Shown here: positions 1-7,168 of the stretch, in pieces
How the letters are laid out: each line of letters opens with the position of its first letter
Numbering within the stretch: position 1 is the first letter of the stretch
Assembly (NCBI GenBank): GCA_965263105.1
Contig: CBDHGL010000003.1
Span: 2,108,001 to 2,172,000 of the forward strand
Length of the DNA stretch: 64,000 nt
DNA from: JBCCTX01 sp965263105
GTDB lineage: Bacteria; Bacteroidota; Bacteroidia; J057
Reading direction: 5' to 3'
The notes under the pieces: model-generated
What the model was told of the DNA's origin: nothing
Seen by the model: the letters and a program-made list of their open reading frames with translations, nothing else
The model's database searches: none
Translations under genes and position numbers: made by a program

Positions 1-380
1 GTCGTCTTTCTCTGCAGGCTTCATGGGAGGAGGAAAAGAATTATTATAGAACGTATTCCGAATATTTAAAATGCATAAAATTAAAAATAGTCTTTGTAAC
101 TATTTGAATATCAATATATATAATTGAGCCATATATTACAATCAAATGTAATATGTAGAATCTATTTTAATATATTGTACAAGTAACACTACTCAAACTT
201 CATATTTAGTGGGCTTATATTCCTCTCTTTTGGCTAGGGTTAAAATTGCCAAACCCCCTCTGAGGAAGATGATTTAAACATTTTATTTTGCGAATGATTA
301 AATATTATGCTTTGATATTTCAGTGCATTAAGCAAGAAGACGTTATGTAAGAAATGATTAAAATTAGAAGAAAAACAATA
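1..380. other. AT-rich intergenic stretch, no gene supported
   Basis: No convincing coding region is visible on either strand. On the minus strand an ATG at positions 24-22 opens a frame reading Met-Lys-Pro-Ala-Glu-Lys-Asp-Asp up to the window edge, so a gene could start here and run out of the window, but eight codons cannot establish it. The rest is AT-rich DNA next to an insertion sequence. Confidence 0.5.
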
Positions 381-396
381 TATGCGAATCAAGGGT
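381..396 (+). repeat. Left terminal inverted repeat of the IS982-like element
   Basis: TATGCGAATCAAGGGT. Its exact reverse complement is at 1321-1336. The match ends abruptly on both sides, which sets the 16-bp length. Confidence 0.75.
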
Positions 397-1276
397 TAAT
401 ACCTGCTGAAAGTCTTCCAAATAGATGAACTATCAAGCCCTTTAGCGATCTAACTTTAGAAGCGTTCTGTAAATCGACTTTTTCAATGAACCAATTGAAA
501 ATAGACTCAATTGATTACCTAATTCTGGAGACTGCTGTCGAAAAAAGACCATCAGCAGCCCGATTAAAGGCTCTTTCCCAATCAGATTGTCCTCTGACTA
601 GTTTGACTGGGGTAAGTATATCTGAATCATTGTCCTTTCGTAATCTAGCCCTGAGTTCTTTGTCAGAATAAATTTTATCTCCGACTATGACCCGATTAGG
701 TAGTTGATCCAAGATATTCCTAACGGCTTGCAGGTCATGACAGGAAGCAGGACTAAACTGAATATATTCAGGAAAAGGAAGTCCTCCAGGCTGAAAGAAA
801 CTTATCATATGTAGCTTGAGACCATAATAGTGTTGATTTTTTGTTGCACAGTAGCCTTTATCCGATAAGGCTCTGGCTACCTTGGCTGAACGTTTATGAC
901 TACAAAGCATAATAGGAAAGGAATCTACTAGACTAATATCTTTCCGAATGGTCTCACGCTGAGGGATATCCCTCAAAATGTGTTCAAGTAAGAGGGGGAA
1001 TACACCAGAGAGCCGATTGAGTCGAGAATTAAAGGCTTGATCGGACGGAAGTTTGGGAAACCAATCTCCCCAGTACTTATCAATATAAGTCCAGATAGCC
1101 TTGATCTGATATTTTTGCTCCTCTATCATAGAAAATAGATAGCAGGTAAGAAGTTCGGCATCACTAAAAGCAGGTTCAGTAGAATTTGGGCTGAATCTTT
1201 GGCAATGCCAGCGAAGTTCTCTATCATAGACTTCGCAGATGTAGTAGTATAGAGCGATGAGTTTGAGTTGTTGCAT
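389..1276 (-). pseudogene. IS982-family transposase with an in-frame nonsense codon
   Basis: DDE transposase. The open part (1276 down to 515) reads 253 residues with the IS982 hallmarks: an Asp in the LVDSFP motif, the block beginning GYCATKNQHYYGLKLH, and a second Asp in VGDKIYSD. At 517-515 the frame meets TAA directly after the VSRIR residues. In the same frame it then continues for 41 more codons (SIESIFNWFIEK, then KVRSLKGL) to a TGA at 391-389. Family members have Gln at the stop position (RIRQ), so one CAA-to-TAA change explains it. The third catalytic residue, the Glu of SIES, lies beyond the stop, so the truncated protein should be inactive unless the codon is read through. Restored length is 295 residues, normal for the family. 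Confidence 0.8.
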
Positions 1277-1320
1277 AAACCCAAACTAAGGTTTACTCCT
1301 ACTATGTCTGCCTTTTTGTT

Positions 1321-1336
1321 ACCCTTGATTCGCATA
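1321..1336 (-). repeat. Right terminal inverted repeat of the IS982-like element
   Basis: Exact reverse complement of 381-396. The transposase start codon (1276) is 45 bp inside it. Confidence 0.75.
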
Positions 1337-1761
1337 ATATATGATAAATTAAAATTTGGTTTCTTGTAACATTTCGTAATATTAGAGTTAAGAATTAATT
1401 AACTAATATGCTAGAATTTGCGATGGGGATTAGATGGTAAAGGGGCCAAAGAAAGAAAACTCATCATACGATAAATTGTAAATTCATCAGTCTGAATCTT
1501 TGTTAAGAAACACGAGTTCCTATTCTATTAATGGGTTCAATATTTCATGTGAAAATTTATTTTGATAATATTTAGAAATGTGGGAACTAAAGACTTTCCT
1601 TAATCTTTTTGACGATAAGCTAGGTATAACAACCTGCTTAAATTTGATTATTGACCTTAGGCTAGAATTTCCTTGTGAGTAAATTAATTTCTGTGTTAGC
1701 ATTACGATTTGTCCATGCTGTAGGTACGTTCCTTTAATTTTTTGCGTATATTTATAGTAAA
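1337..1761. other. Intergenic, no gene supported
   Basis: AT-rich DNA between the insertion sequence and the radical SAM gene. A minus-strand frame of 87 codons (1783-1520) has no recognisable motif and an unlikely composition, and it overlaps the next gene start, so I do not call it. The plus-strand promoter of the next gene should lie here, but no good TAnnTTTG box with a properly spaced TTTG is evident. Confidence 0.5.
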
Positions 1762-2838
1762 ATGCTAATAAAAATGGAATCATCTCATGAATACCTGAAA
1801 GGGAGGGGGGCTCAAATCAATCCACCTAATCCCTTTCTCAAGAATGCATCGGATAATTCTGCACAAGAGGGGATAGATGAGCCTTTATCTTTGGATACCC
1901 ATACGGAGGTCTTTTATGACAATGCTAAAAAAATTATAAACAAAGTACCCAGCCCGGATATTCCACTAGATTACTCCATTAATCCCTATCAAGGCTGTGA
2001 GCATGGATGTGTCTATTGCTATGCAAGAAATGCCCATACCTATTGGGGATGGAGTGCGGGCTTAGATTTTGAGCGAAAAATCATCGTGAAGAGAAATGCA
2101 GCTGAGTTACTCGAAGCCGCCTTCGACAAGAAAACTTGGAAGTCTGCTCCCATTATGTTTTCGGGTAACACAGACTGCTACCAACCTATTGAACGGAAAT
2201 TGGGAATTACGCGAAAGTGCTTGGAGGTATTTGCCCGGTACAAAAACCCTGTTGGGATTATTACCAAAAATCATTTGGTACTGAGAGACCTTGATTTATT
2301 GGAGAAGCTAGCTTCCCATAAACTGGTTCATGTTTTTGTAAGCATTACTACCCTAGATCCTTATGTCCGGTCCATTATGGAACCCAGAACTTCTTCTATT
2401 CCAATGCGCTGGAAGGTGATCGAAACGCTTTCTCAGAAGGGGATTCCAGTTGGAGTAATGATAGGGCCTGTAATTCCTGGGCTTACCAACCATGAGCTTC
2501 CCGAGCTCATGAGATTAGCTGCTGAAAAGGGAGCCCAATCAGTAGGATATACGATGGTCCGTCTTAATGGTGCTGTAGGGGATGTTTTTGTAAATTGGAT
2601 CAAACAGAAACTTCCAGATCGGGCTGAGAAGGTTTTAAATCAGATTAAGTCTATGCATGGTGGAAAGCTGAATGATAGCGAATTTGGTAGGAGGATGAGA
2701 GGGGATGGGAAAATAGCCGATTCTATTTCTCATTTATTTCACCTCATGAAGAAGAAGTACTTTGACGGAAGAGCCCTTACTCCCTATAACCTAGAAGCTT
2801 TTAAAAGGCCTGATTCGGGGCAGTTGTCTTTGTTTTAG
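1762..2838 (+). CDS. PA0069-family radical SAM protein
   Basis: 358 residues. The radical SAM cluster motif CxxxCxxC is at residues 79, 83 and 86 (GCEHGCVYCYAR), within the block INPYQGCEHGC typical of the PA0069/SplB-like group. The N-terminus carries the KGRGAQINPPNPF signature of the PA0069 subfamily. The protein should bind a [4Fe-4S] cluster and cleave S-adenosylmethionine; SplB-type relatives repair spore photoproduct in DNA, but the substrate of the PA0069 group is not established. The second Met (residue 5, position 1774) is an equally good start. The gene stands alone on the plus strand, facing the convergent transglycosylase gene, with a hairpin between the two. Confidence 0.88.
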   Translation: MLIKMESSHEYLKGRGAQINPPNPFLKNASDNSAQEGIDEPLSLDTHTEVFYDNAKKIINKVPSPDIPLDYSINPYQGCEHGCVYCYARNAHTYWGWSAGLDFERKIIVKRNAAELLEAAFDKKTWKSAPIMFSGNTDCYQPIERKLGITRKCLEVFARYKNPVGIITKNHLVLRDLDLLEKLASHKLVHVFVSITTLDPYVRSIMEPRTSSIPMRWKVIETLSQKGIPVGVMIGPVIPGLTNHELPELMRLAAEKGAQSVGYTMVRLNGAVGDVFVNWIKQKLPDRAEKVLNQIKSMHGGKLNDSEFGRRMRGDGKIADSISHLFHLMKKKYFDGRALTPYNLEAFKRPDSGQLSLF

Positions 2839-2869
2839 GACTTTATTAATACCCTACCCATATATCACG

Positions 2870-2900
2870 AAAAAGGGAACTATGTCTAGCATAGCTCCCT
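2870..2900 (-). terminator. Rho-independent terminator of the 2965-3870 gene
   Basis: On the minus strand, AGGGAGCTATG pairs with CATAGTTCCCT (one G-T pair) around a 5-nt loop and is followed directly by TTTTTC. On the plus strand the same hairpin lacks a T-run, so it mainly serves the minus-strand gene; it may weakly slow plus-strand transcription too. Confidence 0.7.
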
Positions 2901-2964
2901 GCCATTTTCAATATTATCTGTTCCAAAATTCCATATCCCACGCAAATTTTGAACAAGCGGAGGA

Positions 2965-3870
2965 TTATTCTTTAGTAGTCTGATAGGCTGTGGGATACAG
3001 CCGAGACATTCGGTGGTCAATATCACTAACCGTTACCCTGCCGTCCTTATTCTCATCTAAGCCAGAATTCATACGATATTTCTGGGTCGGCTTGGCGTAC
3101 AAGGTATAGCAATAATCCTGGCCTACAGCCTTGGGGTAAAGGACAGCCAGATACAGGTCAGTGATGGTGTTGTAATTACCATATCGATCCCTCACATTTT
3201 GCAAATAAGTGTATACCAGGTCCATTTGCCTCACGGCATCCATATTACGGATATCGCTCATATAGAGTTGGGTTCCCATCTTTCGATTGAGATCCTTTAC
3301 CGTATTGACCATGAATTGTATAAGCCCAGTAGCGCCACTTCCTTTGTGGTTGACTGCAGAGGGGTTTAACTTGGACTCGGAATACATGACAGCCATGAGC
3401 CACTCAGGTGGGACTTCTAGGGCTTGAGCCACGTGTTTTACTTTTTGTTCGAATCCAGAGATGTCATAAATGTGACTGCTAGCCTTGTCCATGAGGTAGA
3501 GACTAGAGGCGGGAGCACTCAGCATAGAATTCAATCCCATGCTTTCAGCAGCATCGTTCTTGGAAAAATTATAGGTTAATGCATTGCTGAATAAAATGAT
3601 AACAGCGGCAAAACCAATGCTTTTCCTAGAATAAGCAGGCTTGTTAGGTCGGTGCCGGGTGATGTAAAATCCCCGGTTGTGATTCATACTAGTTTTGGGT
3701 CCAAAAATGCGCATACCTAAAATAATTAATGGCGTAAAACATCGAATAGCTATATTCATTAGCAATAATGCTAAAAATATTACTATTTTGCAACTACTTT
3801 TAAATGTTTTACTAAAAAAAGCTAAAAAAGGTTGCAAGATGCCTAAGTTTTTTAGGTTAATCCTACGCAT
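2965..3870 (-). CDS. Membrane-anchored lytic transglycosylase-like protein with an EF-hand
   Basis: 301 residues. There are two hydrophobic N-terminal segments (about 28-53 and 84-100) separated by a basic stretch, then an SLT-type domain (about 140-250) with the likely catalytic Glu165 in MYSESKLNP and the motif GSGATGLIQFM. At 272-283 there is a canonical EF-hand loop, DENKDGRVTVSD, with Asp/Asn/Asp/Gly/Asp in the calcium positions. The predicted role is cleavage of peptidoglycan glycan strands in the periplasm. E. coli Slt35 (MltB) is a precedent for an EF-hand in a transglycosylase. The N-terminal hydrophobic part is unusually long for this family. Confident on the SLT fold, less on activity. 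Confidence 0.75.
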   Translation of the reverse strand: MRRINLKNLGILQPFLAFFSKTFKSSCKIVIFLALLLMNIAIRCFTPLIILGMRIFGPKTSMNHNRGFYITRHRPNKPAYSRKSIGFAAVIILFSNALTYNFSKNDAAESMGLNSMLSAPASSLYLMDKASSHIYDISGFEQKVKHVAQALEVPPEWLMAVMYSESKLNPSAVNHKGSGATGLIQFMVNTVKDLNRKMGTQLYMSDIRNMDAVRQMDLVYTYLQNVRDRYGNYNTITDLYLAVLYPKAVGQDYCYTLYAKPTQKYRMNSGLDENKDGRVTVSDIDHRMSRLYPTAYQTTKE

Positions 3871-3988
3871 TGATGTATACTGCTAGTTTACATGTGACAC
3901 CTGAGACTCTATTTCGCCACTTCTTGCTAAAAAAAAAATTAAGGCTCTGTGGTAAAGATACCAATTTCAGCCGAAAGTTGGATCCTTG

Positions 3989-4525
3989 CTAAGAATTATA
4001 TGAAACGAGGGTATGTATTTCAGGATGAATCTGCTCTAAGCGCTGATATCCGTTGAGAAAGTTAAGGTGGATAAGAAAGCTAAAACCCAGAACTTCGGCT
4101 CCTAGTTTTTTGGCGAGTTTAGCGGCAGCAAAGGCGGTACCCCCAGTGGCGAGCAGGTCATCGTGGACAATCACCCTATCTCCAGGGGAAATAGCTTGTG
4201 TAGTAGATTCTAGAACAGCTTTTCCATACTCGAGTTCGTAAGAGACTGAAATGGTTTCAGGGGGCAGTTTCCCCTTTTTTCTAACCATGACAAAGCCTGC
4301 ATCTAAGGCAAGCGCTAACTGAGGACCCATTAAAAAACCTCGACTGTCTATCCCAATAACCTTAGTAATTTGTTTTCCTGCCCAGGGACTTGCCAAGGCT
4401 GGGACCATTTCCCGGAGAAGCTGGGGCTGTAAAAAAATGGGAGAGATGTCTTTGAACATAATTCCCTTTTCTGGAAAATCAGGAACAATGCGAATATGCC
4501 GTTTGAGCGTATCTTCTAGACTCAT
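3989..4525 (-). CDS. apt: Adenine phosphoribosyltransferase
   Basis: 178 residues, normal for Apt. It converts adenine and PRPP to AMP in cytoplasmic purine salvage. The N-terminus contains the family segment IRIVPDFPEKGIMFKDISP, followed by GIDSRGF (residues 58-64) and the PRPP-binding motif VIVHDDLLATGGT at 118-130. Its ATG overlaps the stop of the upstream helix-hairpin-helix gene (ATGA), so the two are translationally coupled. Confidence 0.95.
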   Translation of the reverse strand: MSLEDTLKRHIRIVPDFPEKGIMFKDISPIFLQPQLLREMVPALASPWAGKQITKVIGIDSRGFLMGPQLALALDAGFVMVRKKGKLPPETISVSYELEYGKAVLESTTQAISPGDRVIVHDDLLATGGTAFAAAKLAKKLGAEVLGFSFLIHLNFLNGYQRLEQIHPEIHTLVSYNS

Positions 4526-5655
4526 AGATGAAAGTAGGTTTGCAGTTGTGCTAGTGTTTTAGGGCTGACCGTTTGAGAGGATTTTATTTCCTGCCAGGAA
4601 TCTACTCTGCGAATCTTTTTTTTCCAAAGTAGGAAGGCATTTAATTCTACTTCGGTCCAGAAGGGATATTTTTTGAGTTTCCATTCTGGAAGCATATTCA
4701 AATCTTCTTTTTTGTAGGCAGTTAAACTGCCAACTCTCAAGTAAGGCAATAAGGGGGCTATTTTTTCTTGGCTAAGGCCATATACCTTTGCTAAATAGCC
4801 TACTTGGCTGAAAAATCCTATTATTTTTCTATAGGCCACAATTCGCTTAGCAAGAACTGGCCCAATTCCCGGCAATTGTTGCCATTGGGTGGTATCTGCT
4901 GAATTGATATTGACAGGAGTGCTTAAGGTTAATGCCTTAATCCGTGTTTTTTCATGGGGAATTCTCTCTTTAGGGGGAGGGGAATCCCCTTTAGAGATTT
5001 CCTTTTCCCTTGATTCCATATATAAATAGGGACGAATTTTTTGGAAAGTAGAATCTGGAAGTTTATACACCTTTTGTATCTCTGAAGGATCGGCGAATCC
5101 TCCTTTGGCCTCTCGGAAACGAATGATTCGTTCACTCAATACCTCTCCAATCCCAGGAAGTTGTTGAAATTCTTGTTTAGTGGCTGTATTGATATTTACT
5201 GTATCAGGGAGAGGTTTGGGATATGTATTAGTCTTTGAGGAAAATGGTCTCTTGTAGGAGGAAGAGTAGGGGCTTTGGGGAAATGAATCAAGAAATAGGT
5301 AAGGGAGAATTTTGTGATAGGTTTTAGGGGAAAGGCCGTAGACATTCTTTAATTCTTTTAGGGAATGAAATCCTTTTTTGGCTTTTCGGAAGCGAACGAT
5401 TCTGGTACTCAAAATAGAACCTATTCCGGGAAGGCTTTTAAAATCGCTTGTATCAGCCGTATTTATCCCAATTGAATCAATAGAAATAGAATTTGCCTGC
5501 TTAAGGTTAGGGATATGCAAGGTTCTGGGGTTTACAGGTTTATCTGTGAAGTAGGCTTTTTGAAAAAAATGTATTAAAAGAAGTAAAATAATGAGGCTTA
5601 CAGCTCCTTTTTTCTGGTTTTTAGAAAAAATGAACAAGTTTTGAAAGGGATTCAT
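4522..5655 (-). CDS. Membrane-anchored protein with three ComEA-type helix-hairpin-helix repeats
   Basis: 377 residues. One hydrophobic anchor lies near residues 17-32. Three HhH units follow, each of the form INTA..EFQQLPGIG..L..RI..(Y/F)R, with cores LPGIGSILSTRIVRFR, LPGIGEVLSERIIRFR and LPGIGPVLAKRIVAYR. A fourth, degenerate copy without the LPGIG loop forms the C-terminus. HhH units of this type bind DNA backbone non-specifically. ComEA, the DNA-uptake receptor, normally has a single pair, so a triple unit is larger. It may act in DNA uptake, but no other competence gene is nearby. The start codon is an ATG followed by a short cytosolic segment. Confidence 0.8.
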   Translation of the reverse strand: MNPFQNLFIFSKNQKKGAVSLIILLLLIHFFQKAYFTDKPVNPRTLHIPNLKQANSISIDSIGINTADTSDFKSLPGIGSILSTRIVRFRKAKKGFHSLKELKNVYGLSPKTYHKILPYLFLDSFPQSPYSSSYKRPFSSKTNTYPKPLPDTVNINTATKQEFQQLPGIGEVLSERIIRFREAKGGFADPSEIQKVYKLPDSTFQKIRPYLYMESREKEISKGDSPPPKERIPHEKTRIKALTLSTPVNINSADTTQWQQLPGIGPVLAKRIVAYRKIIGFFSQVGYLAKVYGLSQEKIAPLLPYLRVGSLTAYKKEDLNMLPEWKLKKYPFWTEVELNAFLLWKKKIRRVDSWQEIKSSQTVSPKTLAQLQTYFHL

Positions 5656-5702
5656 GGGTGTATTTTTGGGGGAAGGTTACATTGGGGAGGGCTCATAAAG
5701 TG

Positions 5703-7088
5703 TCATGAAAATGCCGGATGTTCCTTTAGGTGTATAGGAAGAGAAAACATGTAGACATTTCCTGTTTGAGGAGCTTCCATGACATGAAGTTGGGAGTGAA
5801 GGCTCATTATTTTGCTTTGGGCAACTTTGAGCAAACGACTATCGATAGCCCCTCCACTGTCTTGGATAAGAAATTTGAGGAACTTATCATCTTTATTTAC
5901 CCCAATGAAAATATGTGCTTTTGTTCCATTGATCTTTTGCCGATGAATAATACTCAGCAATAGATGTTTGATTGCAGCCGTTAATAAATTTACGTCTGTC
6001 TCAAAGGGGGCAGTTTTTGGCAATTGAAGGGAAAAGCTAATCTCTTCCTCTGGAGAATGGTTACTTAAATTCTCCACGATGAGGGGAATAAGGCTATTGA
6101 TTTCTACTAGCTCGGGCTTAAACTCTTCTTCTTCCAAGCGATGTTTACCATTTGGAATAGGATTAATCCAGGGAGTGTTTGTAGCCTTAGAGCGGTTTAC
6201 AGAATCCCTTAAAGTAAGCATAAAGGCATCTCCTTGTCGGACATGGACTTTGTTGATCAATATTTCCAGTTTCAGGGGCTTTTGATTGTCCACATTGAGG
6301 TGGCAGATACACCGTTCTTGTACATGGTAATCCGCTGCCTGAAAGCGGTTTTGAAGAAATTGCTTGTTGAGCCCAAGCACATCCAGCAGGGCTTGTCCAG
6401 TTATCGTATTTTGGCGAAAAATATAGGAGAGAAACTTTCTGCCAGGGGAATTCTGAAATATGATAGAGCTTCCATCCTCAGATAAAAGAAAGATTGCATC
6501 AGAATGGCGATTCAGAAAAGTGGAGAGTAGGTTTCTATACTCCTCTTGAATTCCATTTCTGTTGAGTGTATACCAATTGGCTATTCCCGAGGCCATGGTT
6601 ATCAGGGTAAAGGTGCTTACCAGCATATGGCGGTCAAAATACAGGGGGGAGGAAGTATGAATGCTCAGGATGAGCAAAATCAGACTCGAGACCGCAAAAA
6701 GGGTGAATTCCGCAAAGGATTGGAATGAGATACTAAAAAAGACGTGACCTAATATGAGTAAGAGGGTGAGATGAGGCTCAAAATTGCTAATAAAGGCCAA
6801 GTAGACAATAGATAAATACACATATAGGTAGGCAAATGTAGAGAGGTCAGATAGGTAGCGGAGAATTTTTTCTGAAAGGAGGGAAGCTATGACGACACCA
6901 AAAGATACGATGGCAGATAGGAGGAAAACGGATATGGGGGCATAGACATCTGGAATAAACTGGTGCATCAGATACCCTGTCAAGCAACTAATTAGGCCTA
7001 AAAAGGCCAAAATGACTTGATGCCTCAGTTGGGACTGACTTTGATTCCCCAACAACCAATGTGCTAACTTATCGAGAAAACCTTTCAA
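5703..7088 (-). CDS. Six-helix membrane protein with PAS and degenerate histidine kinase-like ATPase domain
   Basis: 461 residues from a TTG start; no ATG is available ahead of the first membrane segment. Hydrophobic helices span roughly residues 25-185. A PAS-like region follows at about 190-300 (DAIFLLSEDGSSIIFQNSPG). The C-terminus resembles a HATPase_c domain: the N-box appears as DVNLLTAAIKHLLLSII without the usual Asn, and the G1 box as IQDSGGAI rather than D.G.GI. No HisKA-type phospho-acceptor His region is seen. It is probably a sensor derived from a histidine kinase that has lost kinase function, or a highly divergent kinase. No response regulator is adjacent. Confidence 0.6.
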   Translation of the reverse strand: MKGFLDKLAHWLLGNQSQSQLRHQVILAFLGLISCLTGYLMHQFIPDVYAPISVFLLSAIVSFGVVIASLLSEKILRYLSDLSTFAYLYVYLSIVYLAFISNFEPHLTLLLILGHVFFSISFQSFAEFTLFAVSSLILLILSIHTSSPLYFDRHMLVSTFTLITMASGIANWYTLNRNGIQEEYRNLLSTFLNRHSDAIFLLSEDGSSIIFQNSPGRKFLSYIFRQNTITGQALLDVLGLNKQFLQNRFQAADYHVQERCICHLNVDNQKPLKLEILINKVHVRQGDAFMLTLRDSVNRSKATNTPWINPIPNGKHRLEEEEFKPELVEINSLIPLIVENLSNHSPEEEISFSLQLPKTAPFETDVNLLTAAIKHLLLSIIHRQKINGTKAHIFIGVNKDDKFLKFLIQDSGGAIDSRLLKVAQSKIMSLHSQLHVMEAPQTGNVYMFSLPIHLKEHPAFS

Positions 7089-7168
7089 AACAAGGCTAAT
7101 TGATTACGTGTTCCTTCCTGCAAAATTACACAGAATCAGTAATATACACACAATTGGTAAAAGCTATG

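Larger units (their letters stand above)
381..1336 (-). mobile_element. IS982-family insertion sequence, decayed
   Basis: A 956-bp unit bounded by perfect 16-bp inverted repeats (381-396 and 1321-1336) that enclose a single transposase gene filling nearly the whole element, as is usual for IS982-family elements of about 1 kb. The transposase stop codon of the intact frame lies inside the left repeat. I could not find a convincing target-site duplication: the flanks are AT-rich and differ. The transposase carries an internal stop codon, so the copy is probably not autonomous. Confidence 0.75.

Noticed and set aside
371..1346. Target-site duplication of the insertion sequence
   Set aside because: The flanks (ending ACAATA on the left, ATATATGAT on the right) do not match over a useful length.
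1520..1783. Minus-strand 87-codon gene
   Set aside because: No motif, overlaps the start of the radical SAM gene, and composition fits AT-rich noncoding DNA.
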